Part shown: piece after piece, positions 49,670-56,823 of the stretch | Layout of the letters: each line of letters starts with the position of its first letter | How positions within the stretch are numbered: position 1 is the stretch's first letter | Assembly (NCBI GenBank): GCA_963732875.1 | Contig: CAVTBD010000002.1 | Coordinates: 682,001 to 746,000 of the forward strand | Reading direction: 5' to 3' | DNA from: WHSO01 sp963732875 | Lineage (GTDB): Bacteria > Pseudomonadota > Alphaproteobacteria > SMXQ01 | DNA: 64,000 nt | Translations under genes and position numbers: made by a program | Notes under the pieces: generated by a model | Told to the model about the DNA's origin: nothing | The model's input: the letters and a program-made list of their open reading frames with translations, nothing else | Databases searched by the model: none

Positions 49670-49921
49670 TTACTTGCGCGCTTTCCGGGCCCGGCGACGA
49701 GCCGGGGCCTTCCGCTTGGCGGGAGACCGGCGAGCAGCAGCCTTGCGCTTGGCAGGGGCTTTCCGCTTCGCAGCCTTCTTACGCTTTGCGGGGGCCTTGC
49801 GACGCGAAGCCTTACGCTTCGCGGGGGCCTTCTTCTTGGCGGCCTTCTTCTTAGAGGCCTTCTTCTTGAGGCTTCTCGCGACCTTACGCTTCGCGGTCTT
49901 CTTCTTAGCTGGCTTCTTCAT
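49670..49921 (-). CDS. Histone H1-like, Lys/Ala/Arg-rich protein
   Basis: This 83-residue protein consists almost only of Lys, Ala, Arg and Pro, built on repeats of the KAPAKRK or KRKAPAKR type. It resembles the C-terminal tails of eukaryotic H1 and bacterial H1-like proteins that bind DNA without sequence choice. GGAGGT stands about 8 bases before the ATG (49921), a strong site, so the gene is real despite its low complexity. The stop (TAA, 49670-49672) is followed by 49109-49519 in the same frame. It may compact the chromosome together with HU. Confidence 0.75.
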   Translation of the reverse strand: MKKPAKKKTAKRKVARSLKKKASKKKAAKKKAPAKRKASRRKAPAKRKKAAKRKAPAKRKAAARRSPAKRKAPARRRARKARK

Positions 49922-50406
49922 GCTGTCTTACCTCCTTCGAGGGTTTCCGCATCGCATGCGGTGACATATGCGTTGAACACCAACGCTGGTTACTGAACAC
50001 GGTACGCGTACTCCAAACACGGCCGAATAATCGGCGCGAAAAGGATAATGAACTATTAACGGCGTGTTGTGCAAGAAAACACTTGCAAGGGCCTTCCAGT
50101 TTTTTCATCGCACCAATTCCACCGACAACAAACTCCAATTCCATTTGAGCGACGCGAAGGACTCGATGTCGAGCATTTGAACGTGTGCGATTCGAATCGC
50201 GACCGCGCATCGCACGAACGGGAATTTTCCGTCGCGCACCTCTCTCGCGTGACGACAGAAGCCGTCGCTTGACAAGTCGAAACGTACCGGTGGGAAGAAC
50301 AGAATCAGGCGGCGCGAAGTGCTCGCGCGGCGCCCCGCGTGGGCAAGCCGATAGGCGCTGAAAGCCTTGGAAATGCTTGGGTTCAGGCCGGCCGGCCGGG
50401 GCCGCC
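49922..50406. other. Gene-free region between the H1-like gene and the ABC permease
   Basis: I see no supported gene in these 485 bp. Base composition is less GC-rich than around it. It holds a 14-bp perfect palindrome GCGATTCGAATCGC (50187-50200) that contains two GANTC sites, the motif methylated by CcrM in alphaproteobacteria. The promoter of the H1-like gene should be just upstream of 49921. The end of the ABC operon (50407) has a GC-rich GGCCGGCC stretch near 50390 that may be part of a terminator. Confidence 0.5.
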
Positions 50407-51237
50407 TCAGGCGCCGCCCGAGATCTCCGTGGCGGACGGCAGACCGCGCTTGCCGAGGCGGTCGTTGAGGTGCGTCATGAGCGCGTTCGCGCCCATCGAC
50501 AACGCGAAGATGACGATGATCACCGCGTACATGTCGGGCACGCGGAACATCTCGTAGTACTGGATGGCGAGGAAGCCGAGGCCGGCGTTCGACAGCTTGA
50601 TCTCGCCGAGCAGCGCCCCGATCACCGCCACCCCGAGCCCGAGCCGGAAGCCGGTGATGACCGGCATGACCAGGGAGGGAAGATAGATTTTGGTCACCAT
50701 CTGCCAGGTCGAGGCGTTGAAGCTGCGCCCGACCTTGACCAGGGTCGGGTTGATCAACTGCATCCCCGCGACGGTCGAAAGCACGATCGGAAAGAACGCC
50801 GACACCGCCGCCATGGCGACCTTGGAACCGGTGCCGATGCCGAACAGCACCATCAGGATCGGCAGGAACACGATCTTGGGCGCCGGCGCCAGCGCCATGA
50901 TGTAGCCGTCCATGATGCGCCCGAGGAAACGCCGCGCGCCGAACAGGATACCGAGGGCTACGCCGATGGACGCGCCGATGGCGAAGCCGACCGCCACCTC
51001 GTAGGTGGTGACCCAGAGGTGATGGTAGAAGCCCGGGTCGGCCAGGTGCCGGAACAGCGCCGCCGCCACCTTGAAGGAGGACGGCACGATGTCGCGGTAG
51101 AACAGGCCCGAGCGCGCGATCGCCTCCCACAGGGCCCAGCAGACGATCAGCGTGCCGATCTGGATGCGGACCTTGGCCGAGCCGAGGCCGGTGCGGGCGG
51201 CGCGGCGCCGGGGCTTGGCTAAACCGATCTCAGCCAT
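50407..51237 (-). CDS. ABC transporter permease (NitT/TauT type), second subunit
   Basis: This inner-membrane permease has 276 residues and about six helices. It belongs to the BPD-type permeases of the nitrate/sulfonate/taurine group: EAA-like loop region with VGRSFNASTWQMVTKIYLPSLVMPVITGFRLGLGVAV, and GEIKLSNAGLGFLA near the end. The N-terminal 25 residues (MAEIGLAKPRRRAARTG) are basic and cytoplasmic. It overlaps the end of the first permease by 19 bp, so translation is coupled. Two different permeases in one operon suggest a heterodimer. Confidence 0.88.
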   Translation of the reverse strand: MAEIGLAKPRRRAARTGLGSAKVRIQIGTLIVCWALWEAIARSGLFYRDIVPSSFKVAAALFRHLADPGFYHHLWVTTYEVAVGFAIGASIGVALGILFGARRFLGRIMDGYIMALAPAPKIVFLPILMVLFGIGTGSKVAMAAVSAFFPIVLSTVAGMQLINPTLVKVGRSFNASTWQMVTKIYLPSLVMPVITGFRLGLGVAVIGALLGEIKLSNAGLGFLAIQYYEMFRVPDMYAVIIVIFALSMGANALMTHLNDRLGKRGLPSATEISGGA

Positions 51238-51968
51238 GTCTGGATGCTCTGGAGGATGCGGAAATAGACCAGGCTGAGGATGATCACGAACACGATCGCC
51301 GCATACATGCCGGGGATGTTGTAGCGGTCGTACATCTCCCCCACCATGCCGCCGAGCCCGCCGAAATTGAGCAGGAACTCGAGCGCCACGATGGCGATCA
51401 GGGTGTAGATCATGCTGAGGCGGATGCCGGTGAAGATGGTCGGGATGGCCGAGGGCAGCATCACCTTCCATAGGAGCTGGCGCTCGCTCAGCTTGAAGCT
51501 GCGCCCGACCTTGATCAGCACCGGCGAGACCGTCAGCAGCCCCTCCCGGGTCTTGAGCATGATCGGGATGGTCGCGGTCACGAAGCCCATCACCAGGAGC
51601 GTGCCGAGGTTGCGCCCGAGGATCACCAGGAACAGGGGATAGAGCAGCAGCTTGGGCGAGGCGAACAGGGCGCCGAGCCAGCCTTCATAGGCGCGGCCCA
51701 GCAATTCGTAGCGCCACAGCGCCCAGCCCCCCGGCAGGCCGAACGCGACCGCCAGCAGGATCGCGGCCAGCGTCGTCCCCACGGTCGACAGCGCGGCATG
51801 GACCGGCTGCTCCTCGTGGTAGATGTCGATGGCCGCTTCCCACACCGCGCTCGGCGGGGCGAGCACGAACCGGCTGACCCAGCCCGCGTCCACCACCGCC
51901 TGCGCCAACGCAATCAGCGCGGCGAGGGAAACGAGGCCCACGGCCAGGACTTTATATCCCTTGCGCAT
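51219..51968 (-). CDS. ABC transporter permease (NitT/TauT type), first subunit
   Basis: This is the first of two permeases, 249 residues, with six predicted helices (first: VLAVGLVSLAALIALAQAV). The cytoplasmic coupling loop VGRSFKLSERQLLWKVMLPSAIPTIFTGIRLS is well conserved, and so is GGMVGEMYDRYNIPGMYAAIV near the C-terminus. It follows the binding protein by 25 bp. Substrate class is unclear; relatives carry nitrate, aliphatic sulfonates, taurine, pyrimidine precursors or aromatic acids such as phthalate. Confidence 0.88.
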   Translation of the reverse strand: MRKGYKVLAVGLVSLAALIALAQAVVDAGWVSRFVLAPPSAVWEAAIDIYHEEQPVHAALSTVGTTLAAILLAVAFGLPGGWALWRYELLGRAYEGWLGALFASPKLLLYPLFLVILGRNLGTLLVMGFVTATIPIMLKTREGLLTVSPVLIKVGRSFKLSERQLLWKVMLPSAIPTIFTGIRLSMIYTLIAIVALEFLLNFGGLGGMVGEMYDRYNIPGMYAAIVFVIILSLVYFRILQSIQTWLRSV

Positions 51969-51993
51969 GGCCGTTTCCCCTGCCCCACCGCCG

Positions 51994-52956
51994 CTACATC
52001 TTCGGCTTGTAGACGACCTGGATCATGTCGTCGACCTGGGCCTTGGTGAGCGGCTTCTTGAGGCGCTTGTTCTGGATCGCCTCCTTGATGGTCTGCTCCA
52101 TCCCCTTGACCGGCCAGAAGGCGTGGTTCTTGAGGGACGAGTACTTGGCCACCTGCTTGACCAGGTCGAGCTTGATGCCGGAGAACTTGCTGTACTCCTC
52201 CATGCCGGCCTCGGTGTAGGCGTACTCGTGGGCCTTCCACAGGGCGCGCATGAAGCGTTTGGCGGCGTCGCGGTGGCTCTTGAGCCAGTTGGCATTGACC
52301 GCGTGGACGCGGATGGTCTGGTTCTGCACCGCGGGCGCGTCGTCGCCGTTGACCAGGACGCGGATCTCGCCGCTGTTGACCTTGGCGAGGCCGAACGGCG
52401 GCGAGGCCCAGCCCATGTCCACCTGGCCCGACATCACCTGGGTCAGGGTCGCGGTGGGCGAACCGGTCGACACCAGCTTCGCCTTCACGCCGTAATGCTT
52501 GACCAGCGCGGCGGCGACCAGGTTGGTCGACGAGCCCGGGCGCGAGAAGCCCATGGTCTTGACGTCCTTGAACGACTTGATCGGGCTGTCGCCCTTCACA
52601 TACCAGTAGAGCCCGCCCGAGCCGGTCATGGAGGCGGCGATGACGCGGATCGGCGCACCCTTGGCATAGGCCGAGATCACGCCGAGCGTGCCGGTCTGGA
52701 GCGCGACGTCGGCGGCGCCCGTGATCACCGCCTGCTGCGCGTCGGAGCCGCCCGCGGTCCAGACGATCTCGACCTCGATGTTCTCCTTCTTGAAGTAGCC
52801 GTGGCGCTCGGCCCAGACCGGCATGGCCGTGGACCAGTTGCCCTTCTGGCTGGCCGCGATCCTGACCTTGTCCATGGCGAACGACGGCACGGCCGCGACC
52901 ATCGCGGCCGCGGCGATGCCGACGGCAAATGCCAGAAGCTTCGATGCTGTTTTCAT
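51994..52956 (-). CDS. ABC transporter substrate-binding protein (NitT/TauT type)
   Basis: This 320-residue periplasmic binding protein has a signal peptide (MKTASKLLAFAVGIAAAAMVAAVPSFA, cleavage near residue 27). The SsuA/TauA-like fold is shown by MPVWAERHGYFKKENIEVEIVWTAGGSDAQQAVITGAADVALQTG, and SRPGSSTNLVAAALVKHYG-type loop residues follow. The start is ATG 52956; the frame extends to 53667 through the ATPase gene, but that part has no similarity. It lies 44 bp after the ATPase gene. The IclR gene upstream and the aromatic cluster across the gap suggest that an aromatic or carboxylic compound is transported (inference). Confidence 0.9.
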   Translation of the reverse strand: MKTASKLLAFAVGIAAAAMVAAVPSFAMDKVRIAASQKGNWSTAMPVWAERHGYFKKENIEVEIVWTAGGSDAQQAVITGAADVALQTGTLGVISAYAKGAPIRVIAASMTGSGGLYWYVKGDSPIKSFKDVKTMGFSRPGSSTNLVAAALVKHYGVKAKLVSTGSPTATLTQVMSGQVDMGWASPPFGLAKVNSGEIRVLVNGDDAPAVQNQTIRVHAVNANWLKSHRDAAKRFMRALWKAHEYAYTEAGMEEYSKFSGIKLDLVKQVAKYSSLKNHAFWPVKGMEQTIKEAIQNKRLKKPLTKAQVDDMIQVVYKPKM

Positions 52957-53000
52957 GGCCTTGCTCTCCTTCCCTGTTGCAATACCAGTGCGGCCCGGTC

Positions 53001-53801
53001 TCAGCCGGCCGCCCTTTCTCCCTCGGCCATGCCGAGCGAGGCTTCCTCGCGCAGCAGTTGCCAGATCGCGCCGACATAGCGGCCGAATTGCTCGGTCGAG
53101 ATGATCTCCGACGAACGCGGGCGCGGCAGATCGATCTCGATGATGTCCTTGACCCGGCCCGGCCGGAACGACATCACCACGACCCGGTCCGAAAGCTGCA
53201 CCGCTTCCGTGATGTTGTGGGTGATCAGCAGCGTGGTCTGCGAAAGCTCGCGCCAGATCTGCAGGATCTTGTCGCCGAGCAGCATGCGGGTCTGCTCGTC
53301 GAGCGCCCCGAACGGCTCGTCCATGAGCATGATCTTGGGCCGGAATGCGAGCGTGCGGGCGATCGCCGTGCGCTGCTTCATGCCGCCCGAGAGCTCGGCC
53401 GGGTAACGGTCCTCGAAACCCTCGAGGCCCACGAGCCGCAGGTAGCGACGCGCCGTCTCCTCGCGCTCGGCGCGGGCGATGCCGGCGACCTCGAGCGGAA
53501 AGGCCACGTTCTCCACGGTGGTGCGCCAGGGAAAGGTCGATTCCTCCTGGAACACCATGCCGATGTCGCGATGGATGCCACGCACCCGGCTGCCGTCCAC
53601 CAACACCTCGCCCTGGTAGTCGCCGACAAGCCCGCCGATGATCGAGAACAGCGTCGACTTGCCGCATCCCGACGGGCCGATGATGGAGACGAACTCGCCG
53701 TCGGCGACCGTGAGCGAGACGCTGTCGAGTGCGTGGACGGAACGGCCGTCCTCGCTGTTGTAATGCTTGCTGAGGCCGCGGACCTCGAGGCTCCCCGCCA
53801 T
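53001..53801 (-). CDS. ABC transporter ATP-binding protein (NitT/TauT type)
   Basis: This is the ATPase of the importer, 266 residues. Walker A GPSGCGKST, Q-loop VFQEESTFPWRTT, signature LSGGMKQR, Walker B IMLMDEPFGALD and the switch His in LITHN are all complete. The PFGALDEQTR end of Walker B is typical for the NitT/TauT/SsuB group. It is the first gene of the four-gene unit ATPase, binding protein, permease, permease. A 146-bp gap separates it from the IclR gene upstream on the same strand. Confidence 0.92.
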   Translation of the reverse strand: MAGSLEVRGLSKHYNSEDGRSVHALDSVSLTVADGEFVSIIGPSGCGKSTLFSIIGGLVGDYQGEVLVDGSRVRGIHRDIGMVFQEESTFPWRTTVENVAFPLEVAGIARAEREETARRYLRLVGLEGFEDRYPAELSGGMKQRTAIARTLAFRPKIMLMDEPFGALDEQTRMLLGDKILQIWRELSQTTLLITHNITEAVQLSDRVVVMSFRPGRVKDIIEIDLPRPRSSEIISTEQFGRYVGAIWQLLREEASLGMAEGERAAG

Positions 53802-53947
53802 GTCGTTCTCGCCTTGCCCTGTGGCGCCGTCGGCGCCGTTCTTGACCCGGCGCGTCGCCGCGCGCCGTTTTGATGGGTCAAAGGGTGCCGTGTACGCCCA
53901 CGGGAAGCAAGAGTGTTTTGCCGGATATGCAGTTCTGCGCAGGGCCG

Positions 53948-54730
53948 TCAGGCACTGGCAGATAGGGCCGCGTGCGGTGTCCGCGCCCATTCCGCCATGG
54001 CATCGGTGATGCGTTTCGCCCCGTCGACAACGAGAACTGCCAGCGCCGCGACGTCGTCCTCGTCGGCGCGCCGTTCCGGCATGGCGAGCGTCAGGCTGGC
54101 GAGGATATTGCCATCGCCGTCGAACACCGGCGCCGAGATTGCGAACACGCCGGGATCGAGCTGGGCACGGCCGGTGAGATAGGAACGCGCGCGGATCGCC
54201 CGCAGGTTCGCGCGGAACTCCGGCCAGTTCGCGCCGAGGCCGGCGGCGGCGATGGCGTCGCCGTGGTCGCGCAGCAGGCGCCTCACGCGCCCCTCGGGCA
54301 GATGCGCGAGGATCACCACCGAGGCCGAGCCGCGAAACAGCGGCATGGGCCGCCCGCGCGAATAGCTGATGGCGAGCGTATTGGGATTCTCCACCAGGAA
54401 CATGGACAGCACCGAGTCGCCGCGCAGGCCGCACAGGAACAGGATGCCTTCACCGCATTGCGGCAACAGACGCATGAGCACGTCACGGCCCGCCACCAGC
54501 AGCGGATCGGAATTGCGGATCTGACGGTCGAGCTCGATGATGCGGGGCCCGAGGCTGTAGCCGCCTCCGCCCACCGGCGCCAGCAGCCCGGCGTCGCACA
54601 GCTCCTTGACGTAGCGATAGGCGGTCGAACGGCTGAGCGCGAGGCTCGCCACCAGATCGTCCACGGTCCACACCGGCTCGTCTTCGGAGAAGACGTCCAG
54701 CACGCTCAACATGCGCTCGAGGCTCGACAA
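53948..54730 (-). CDS. IclR-family transcriptional regulator
   Basis: This 260-residue protein starts with the IclR winged-helix domain (SSLERMLSVLDVF, VDDLVASLALSRSTAYRYVKELCDAGLL) and has the C-terminal GAF-like effector domain (about 80-250; PLFRGSASVVILAHLPEGRVRRLL, LDPGVFAISAPVFD). IclR regulators commonly control aromatic or acid catabolism. The start is unsure: I use TTG 54730, with AGGGGAG 9 bases upstream; a TTG at 54787 or ATG at 54712 are alternatives. It diverges from the plus-strand catabolic operon and sits ahead of the ABC operon, with a near-perfect candidate operator in the 300-bp gap. Confidence 0.88.
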   Translation of the reverse strand: MSSLERMLSVLDVFSEDEPVWTVDDLVASLALSRSTAYRYVKELCDAGLLAPVGGGGYSLGPRIIELDRQIRNSDPLLVAGRDVLMRLLPQCGEGILFLCGLRGDSVLSMFLVENPNTLAISYSRGRPMPLFRGSASVVILAHLPEGRVRRLLRDHGDAIAAAGLGANWPEFRANLRAIRARSYLTGRAQLDPGVFAISAPVFDGDGNILASLTLAMPERRADEDDVAALAVLVVDGAKRITDAMAEWARTPHAALSASA

Positions 54731-54789
54731 CCGGCCTTGCTCCCCTGCTGCGGCGGGGACGATTATTATAAAGGCGGCGGCTTGCAATC

Positions 54790-54808
54790 AATCCCATAAT
54801 GTGGGATT
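54790..54808. promoter_or_regulatory. Candidate IclR operator
   Basis: AATCCCATAATGTGGGATT is a perfect inverted repeat (7-bp arms, 5-bp centre) in the gap between the iclR gene and the plus-strand operon. It has the length of known IclR-family sites. The 297-bp gap (54731-55027) also contains an AT-rich CATATAAG stretch near 54856 that may be a -10 for the operon. Confidence 0.55.
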
Positions 54809-55027
54809 TTACGAAATCGTCTTTCCGGCCTCCCGGACGCGGCTCGACCATACGACCATATAAGAAGTGTCAAGAAGGAGTGTCGCCGCCGGGGCCATGC
54901 GTTACCCGACCAATTCCCTGGGCGGCCTCGTGCCGCACGGGGCCGTCGCGCGTATACGGACCGGAACGGCGGCACGGTCAATGGAGCGGCACGCCCCCCG
55001 CGGCGGAGCGCTTATAAGGACAACGGC

Positions 55028-55870
55028 ATGACGCAACCTTCCCCCCTCTGGCCCGCGCGGCTGCACCATATAAAGATGACGTCGGACCAGGTCCCGGTGC
55101 TGCTCGACTTCTACCAGCGGGTACTCGAGCTCGAGGTCCACGAGGTCACCGACGGGGTGTGGGACCTGGTCGGCGGCGAGCGCCGCTTCCTGATCGGCCG
55201 CGGCAAGCGCAACGGCCTCGCCTTCTCCGCCTTCGCCATCGACGACGCCAAGCGGCTCGCCGACCTCAAAGCCTATGTCGCCACCCAGGACATCGCCACC
55301 GGGCCGGGGGCGAGCCCCCTGTTCAAGCCGGAGGGCGCGTTCTCGGTGACCGATCCCGACGGCCACGTGCTCACCTTCGGTGCGCCGCGCGACGGCGACG
55401 ACCATGCCGACCGTCTGCCCGCCCGACTGCAGCACGCGGTTAAGGGCAGCCCCAACCTCGAGCAGGTGATCGCCTTCTGGCAGAAGATCGGCTTCGTGCT
55501 GTCCGACGAGGTCAAGGACGACGCCGGCAAGCTCACCGCCGCGTTCCTGCGCTCGGACCCGGAGCATCACAGCGTCGCCGCGTTCCGCACCAAGGACCCG
55601 CGCTTCGACCATTTCTCCATGGAGACCTCGTCCTGGAACGACATCCGCGACTGGGCGGATCACCTCGGCGGCATGCATATCAAGCTCGGCTGGGGACCGG
55701 GGCGGCACGGGCCCGGTAACAACCTGTTCTTCATGATCGCGGACCCCGACGGCAACATGATGGAGTGGTCGGCCGAGATCGAGGTGATGGAGCGCGCCAT
55801 GCCGGCGCGCCAGTGGGTCCACGAGGAACGCACCCTCAACCAGTGGGGCGGCGCCTGGATGCGCAGCTGA
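55028..55870 (+). CDS. Extradiol-dioxygenase-like two-domain VOC protein
   Basis: This 280-residue protein has two VOC modules (about 10-120 and 130-260), the build of type I extradiol ring-cleavage dioxygenases such as BphC. The C-terminal module keeps the iron triad, with His136 (LQHAVKG), His195 (RFDHFSMET) and Glu246 (MMEWSAE). Other conserved parts are FWQKIGFVLSDEV and DPDGNMMEW. It would cleave a catechol or trihydroxy ring next to a hydroxyl; the exact substrate is not shown. AAGGA lies ahead of the ATG. It is the first gene of the operon that diverges from iclR. Confidence 0.83.
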   Translation: MTQPSPLWPARLHHIKMTSDQVPVLLDFYQRVLELEVHEVTDGVWDLVGGERRFLIGRGKRNGLAFSAFAIDDAKRLADLKAYVATQDIATGPGASPLFKPEGAFSVTDPDGHVLTFGAPRDGDDHADRLPARLQHAVKGSPNLEQVIAFWQKIGFVLSDEVKDDAGKLTAAFLRSDPEHHSVAAFRTKDPRFDHFSMETSSWNDIRDWADHLGGMHIKLGWGPGRHGPGNNLFFMIADPDGNMMEWSAEIEVMERAMPARQWVHEERTLNQWGGAWMRS

Positions 55871-55926
55871 ACACTGATACCGATACCGACAACGGATAAC
55901 GACAGCAACGAGGCAGGAACGGAACA

Positions 55927-56775
55927 ATGAAACTGGTGAACTACACCGCCGACGGCAAGGACCTCTACGGCGCCGTGGTGGACGGCGGCATCGTCAACCT
56001 CTCGGCGCGCATCGGCGCGAAGTATCCCGACATCAAGTCGCTGATCGCCGCGAACGCGCTCGGCGAGGCCGCCAAGGCAGCGGCCGGCCAGAAGCCCGAC
56101 CACAAGCTCGACGCGATCGCCTACCGCCCCGTCATCCACAATCCCGACAAGATCATCTGCGTCGGCCTGAACTACAAGTCGCACCGGGAAGAGACCGGCC
56201 GCGCGCCGACCGACAATCCGGCGCTGTTCATCCGCTTCGCCGATACCCAGACCGGCCACGACCAGCCGCTGGTCCTGCCCAAGGCCTCCGACAAGCTCGA
56301 CTACGAGGGCGAGCTCGCGGTTATCATCGGCAAGGGTGGGCGCCACGTGAAGGCCAAGGACGCGCTCTCCATCGTCGCCGGCTACTCGATCTACAACGAC
56401 GGCTCGGTGCGCGACTTCCAGAACCACACGCCGCAGTGGGCGCCGGGCAAGAACTTCCCGAAGACCGGCGGCTTCGGCCCGTGGATGGTGACCGCCGACG
56501 AACTCGGCGACCCGACCCAGCTTACCCTGGCGACGCGCCTCAACGGCCAGGTGATGCAGAACACCACCACCGACCTGATGATCTTCGATATCCCGACCAC
56601 CATCGAATACATCACCACCTTCACCGAACTGCGCGCGGGCGACGTGATCTCGACCGGCACACCGGGCGGAGTCGGCTTCAAGCGCAACCCGCCGGTGTTC
56701 ATGAAGGCGGGCGACACGGTGGAGATCGAAATCAGCAAGATCGGCACGCTCGTCAACAAGATCGTCGCCGAGTAA
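55927..56775 (+). CDS. Fumarylacetoacetate hydrolase family protein
   Basis: This 282-residue FAH-fold protein uses a divalent metal to hydrolyse C-C bonds, or decarboxylates or hydrates oxo-acids. Motifs are present: KIICVGLNYKSHREETGR, FADTQTGHDQPL, the metal-binding DYEGELAVIIG and NDGSVRDFQ, and STGTPGGVGF near the end. Members act after ring cleavage in homogentisate, catechol meta-cleavage and gentisate routes, so here it most likely processes the ring-opened product. It lies 56 bp after the dioxygenase and 48 bp before the molybdoenzyme gene, all plus strand. Confidence 0.88.
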   Translation: MKLVNYTADGKDLYGAVVDGGIVNLSARIGAKYPDIKSLIAANALGEAAKAAAGQKPDHKLDAIAYRPVIHNPDKIICVGLNYKSHREETGRAPTDNPALFIRFADTQTGHDQPLVLPKASDKLDYEGELAVIIGKGGRHVKAKDALSIVAGYSIYNDGSVRDFQNHTPQWAPGKNFPKTGGFGPWMVTADELGDPTQLTLATRLNGQVMQNTTTDLMIFDIPTTIEYITTFTELRAGDVISTGTPGGVGFKRNPPVFMKAGDTVEIEISKIGTLVNKIVAE

Positions 56776-56823
56776 GCAAAGCGAACAAGCGGGCCCTCAT
56801 TTGGGCCCGGTGCGGAGACAGCC

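Noticed and set aside
49905..50210. 101-codon minus-strand open frame upstream of the H1-like gene
   Set aside because: No family-like pattern, overlaps the H1-like start and its ribosome site, odd composition; treated as noncoding.
53802..54434. N-terminal extension of the ABC ATPase to 54434 through iclR
   Set aside because: That frame is a shadow of the iclR gene; the ATPase starts at a proper ATG at 53801.
54902..55927. 341-codon minus-strand open frame over the extradiol-like gene
   Set aside because: It is a shadow of the plus-strand VOC gene, with no ribosome site and no recognisable domain.
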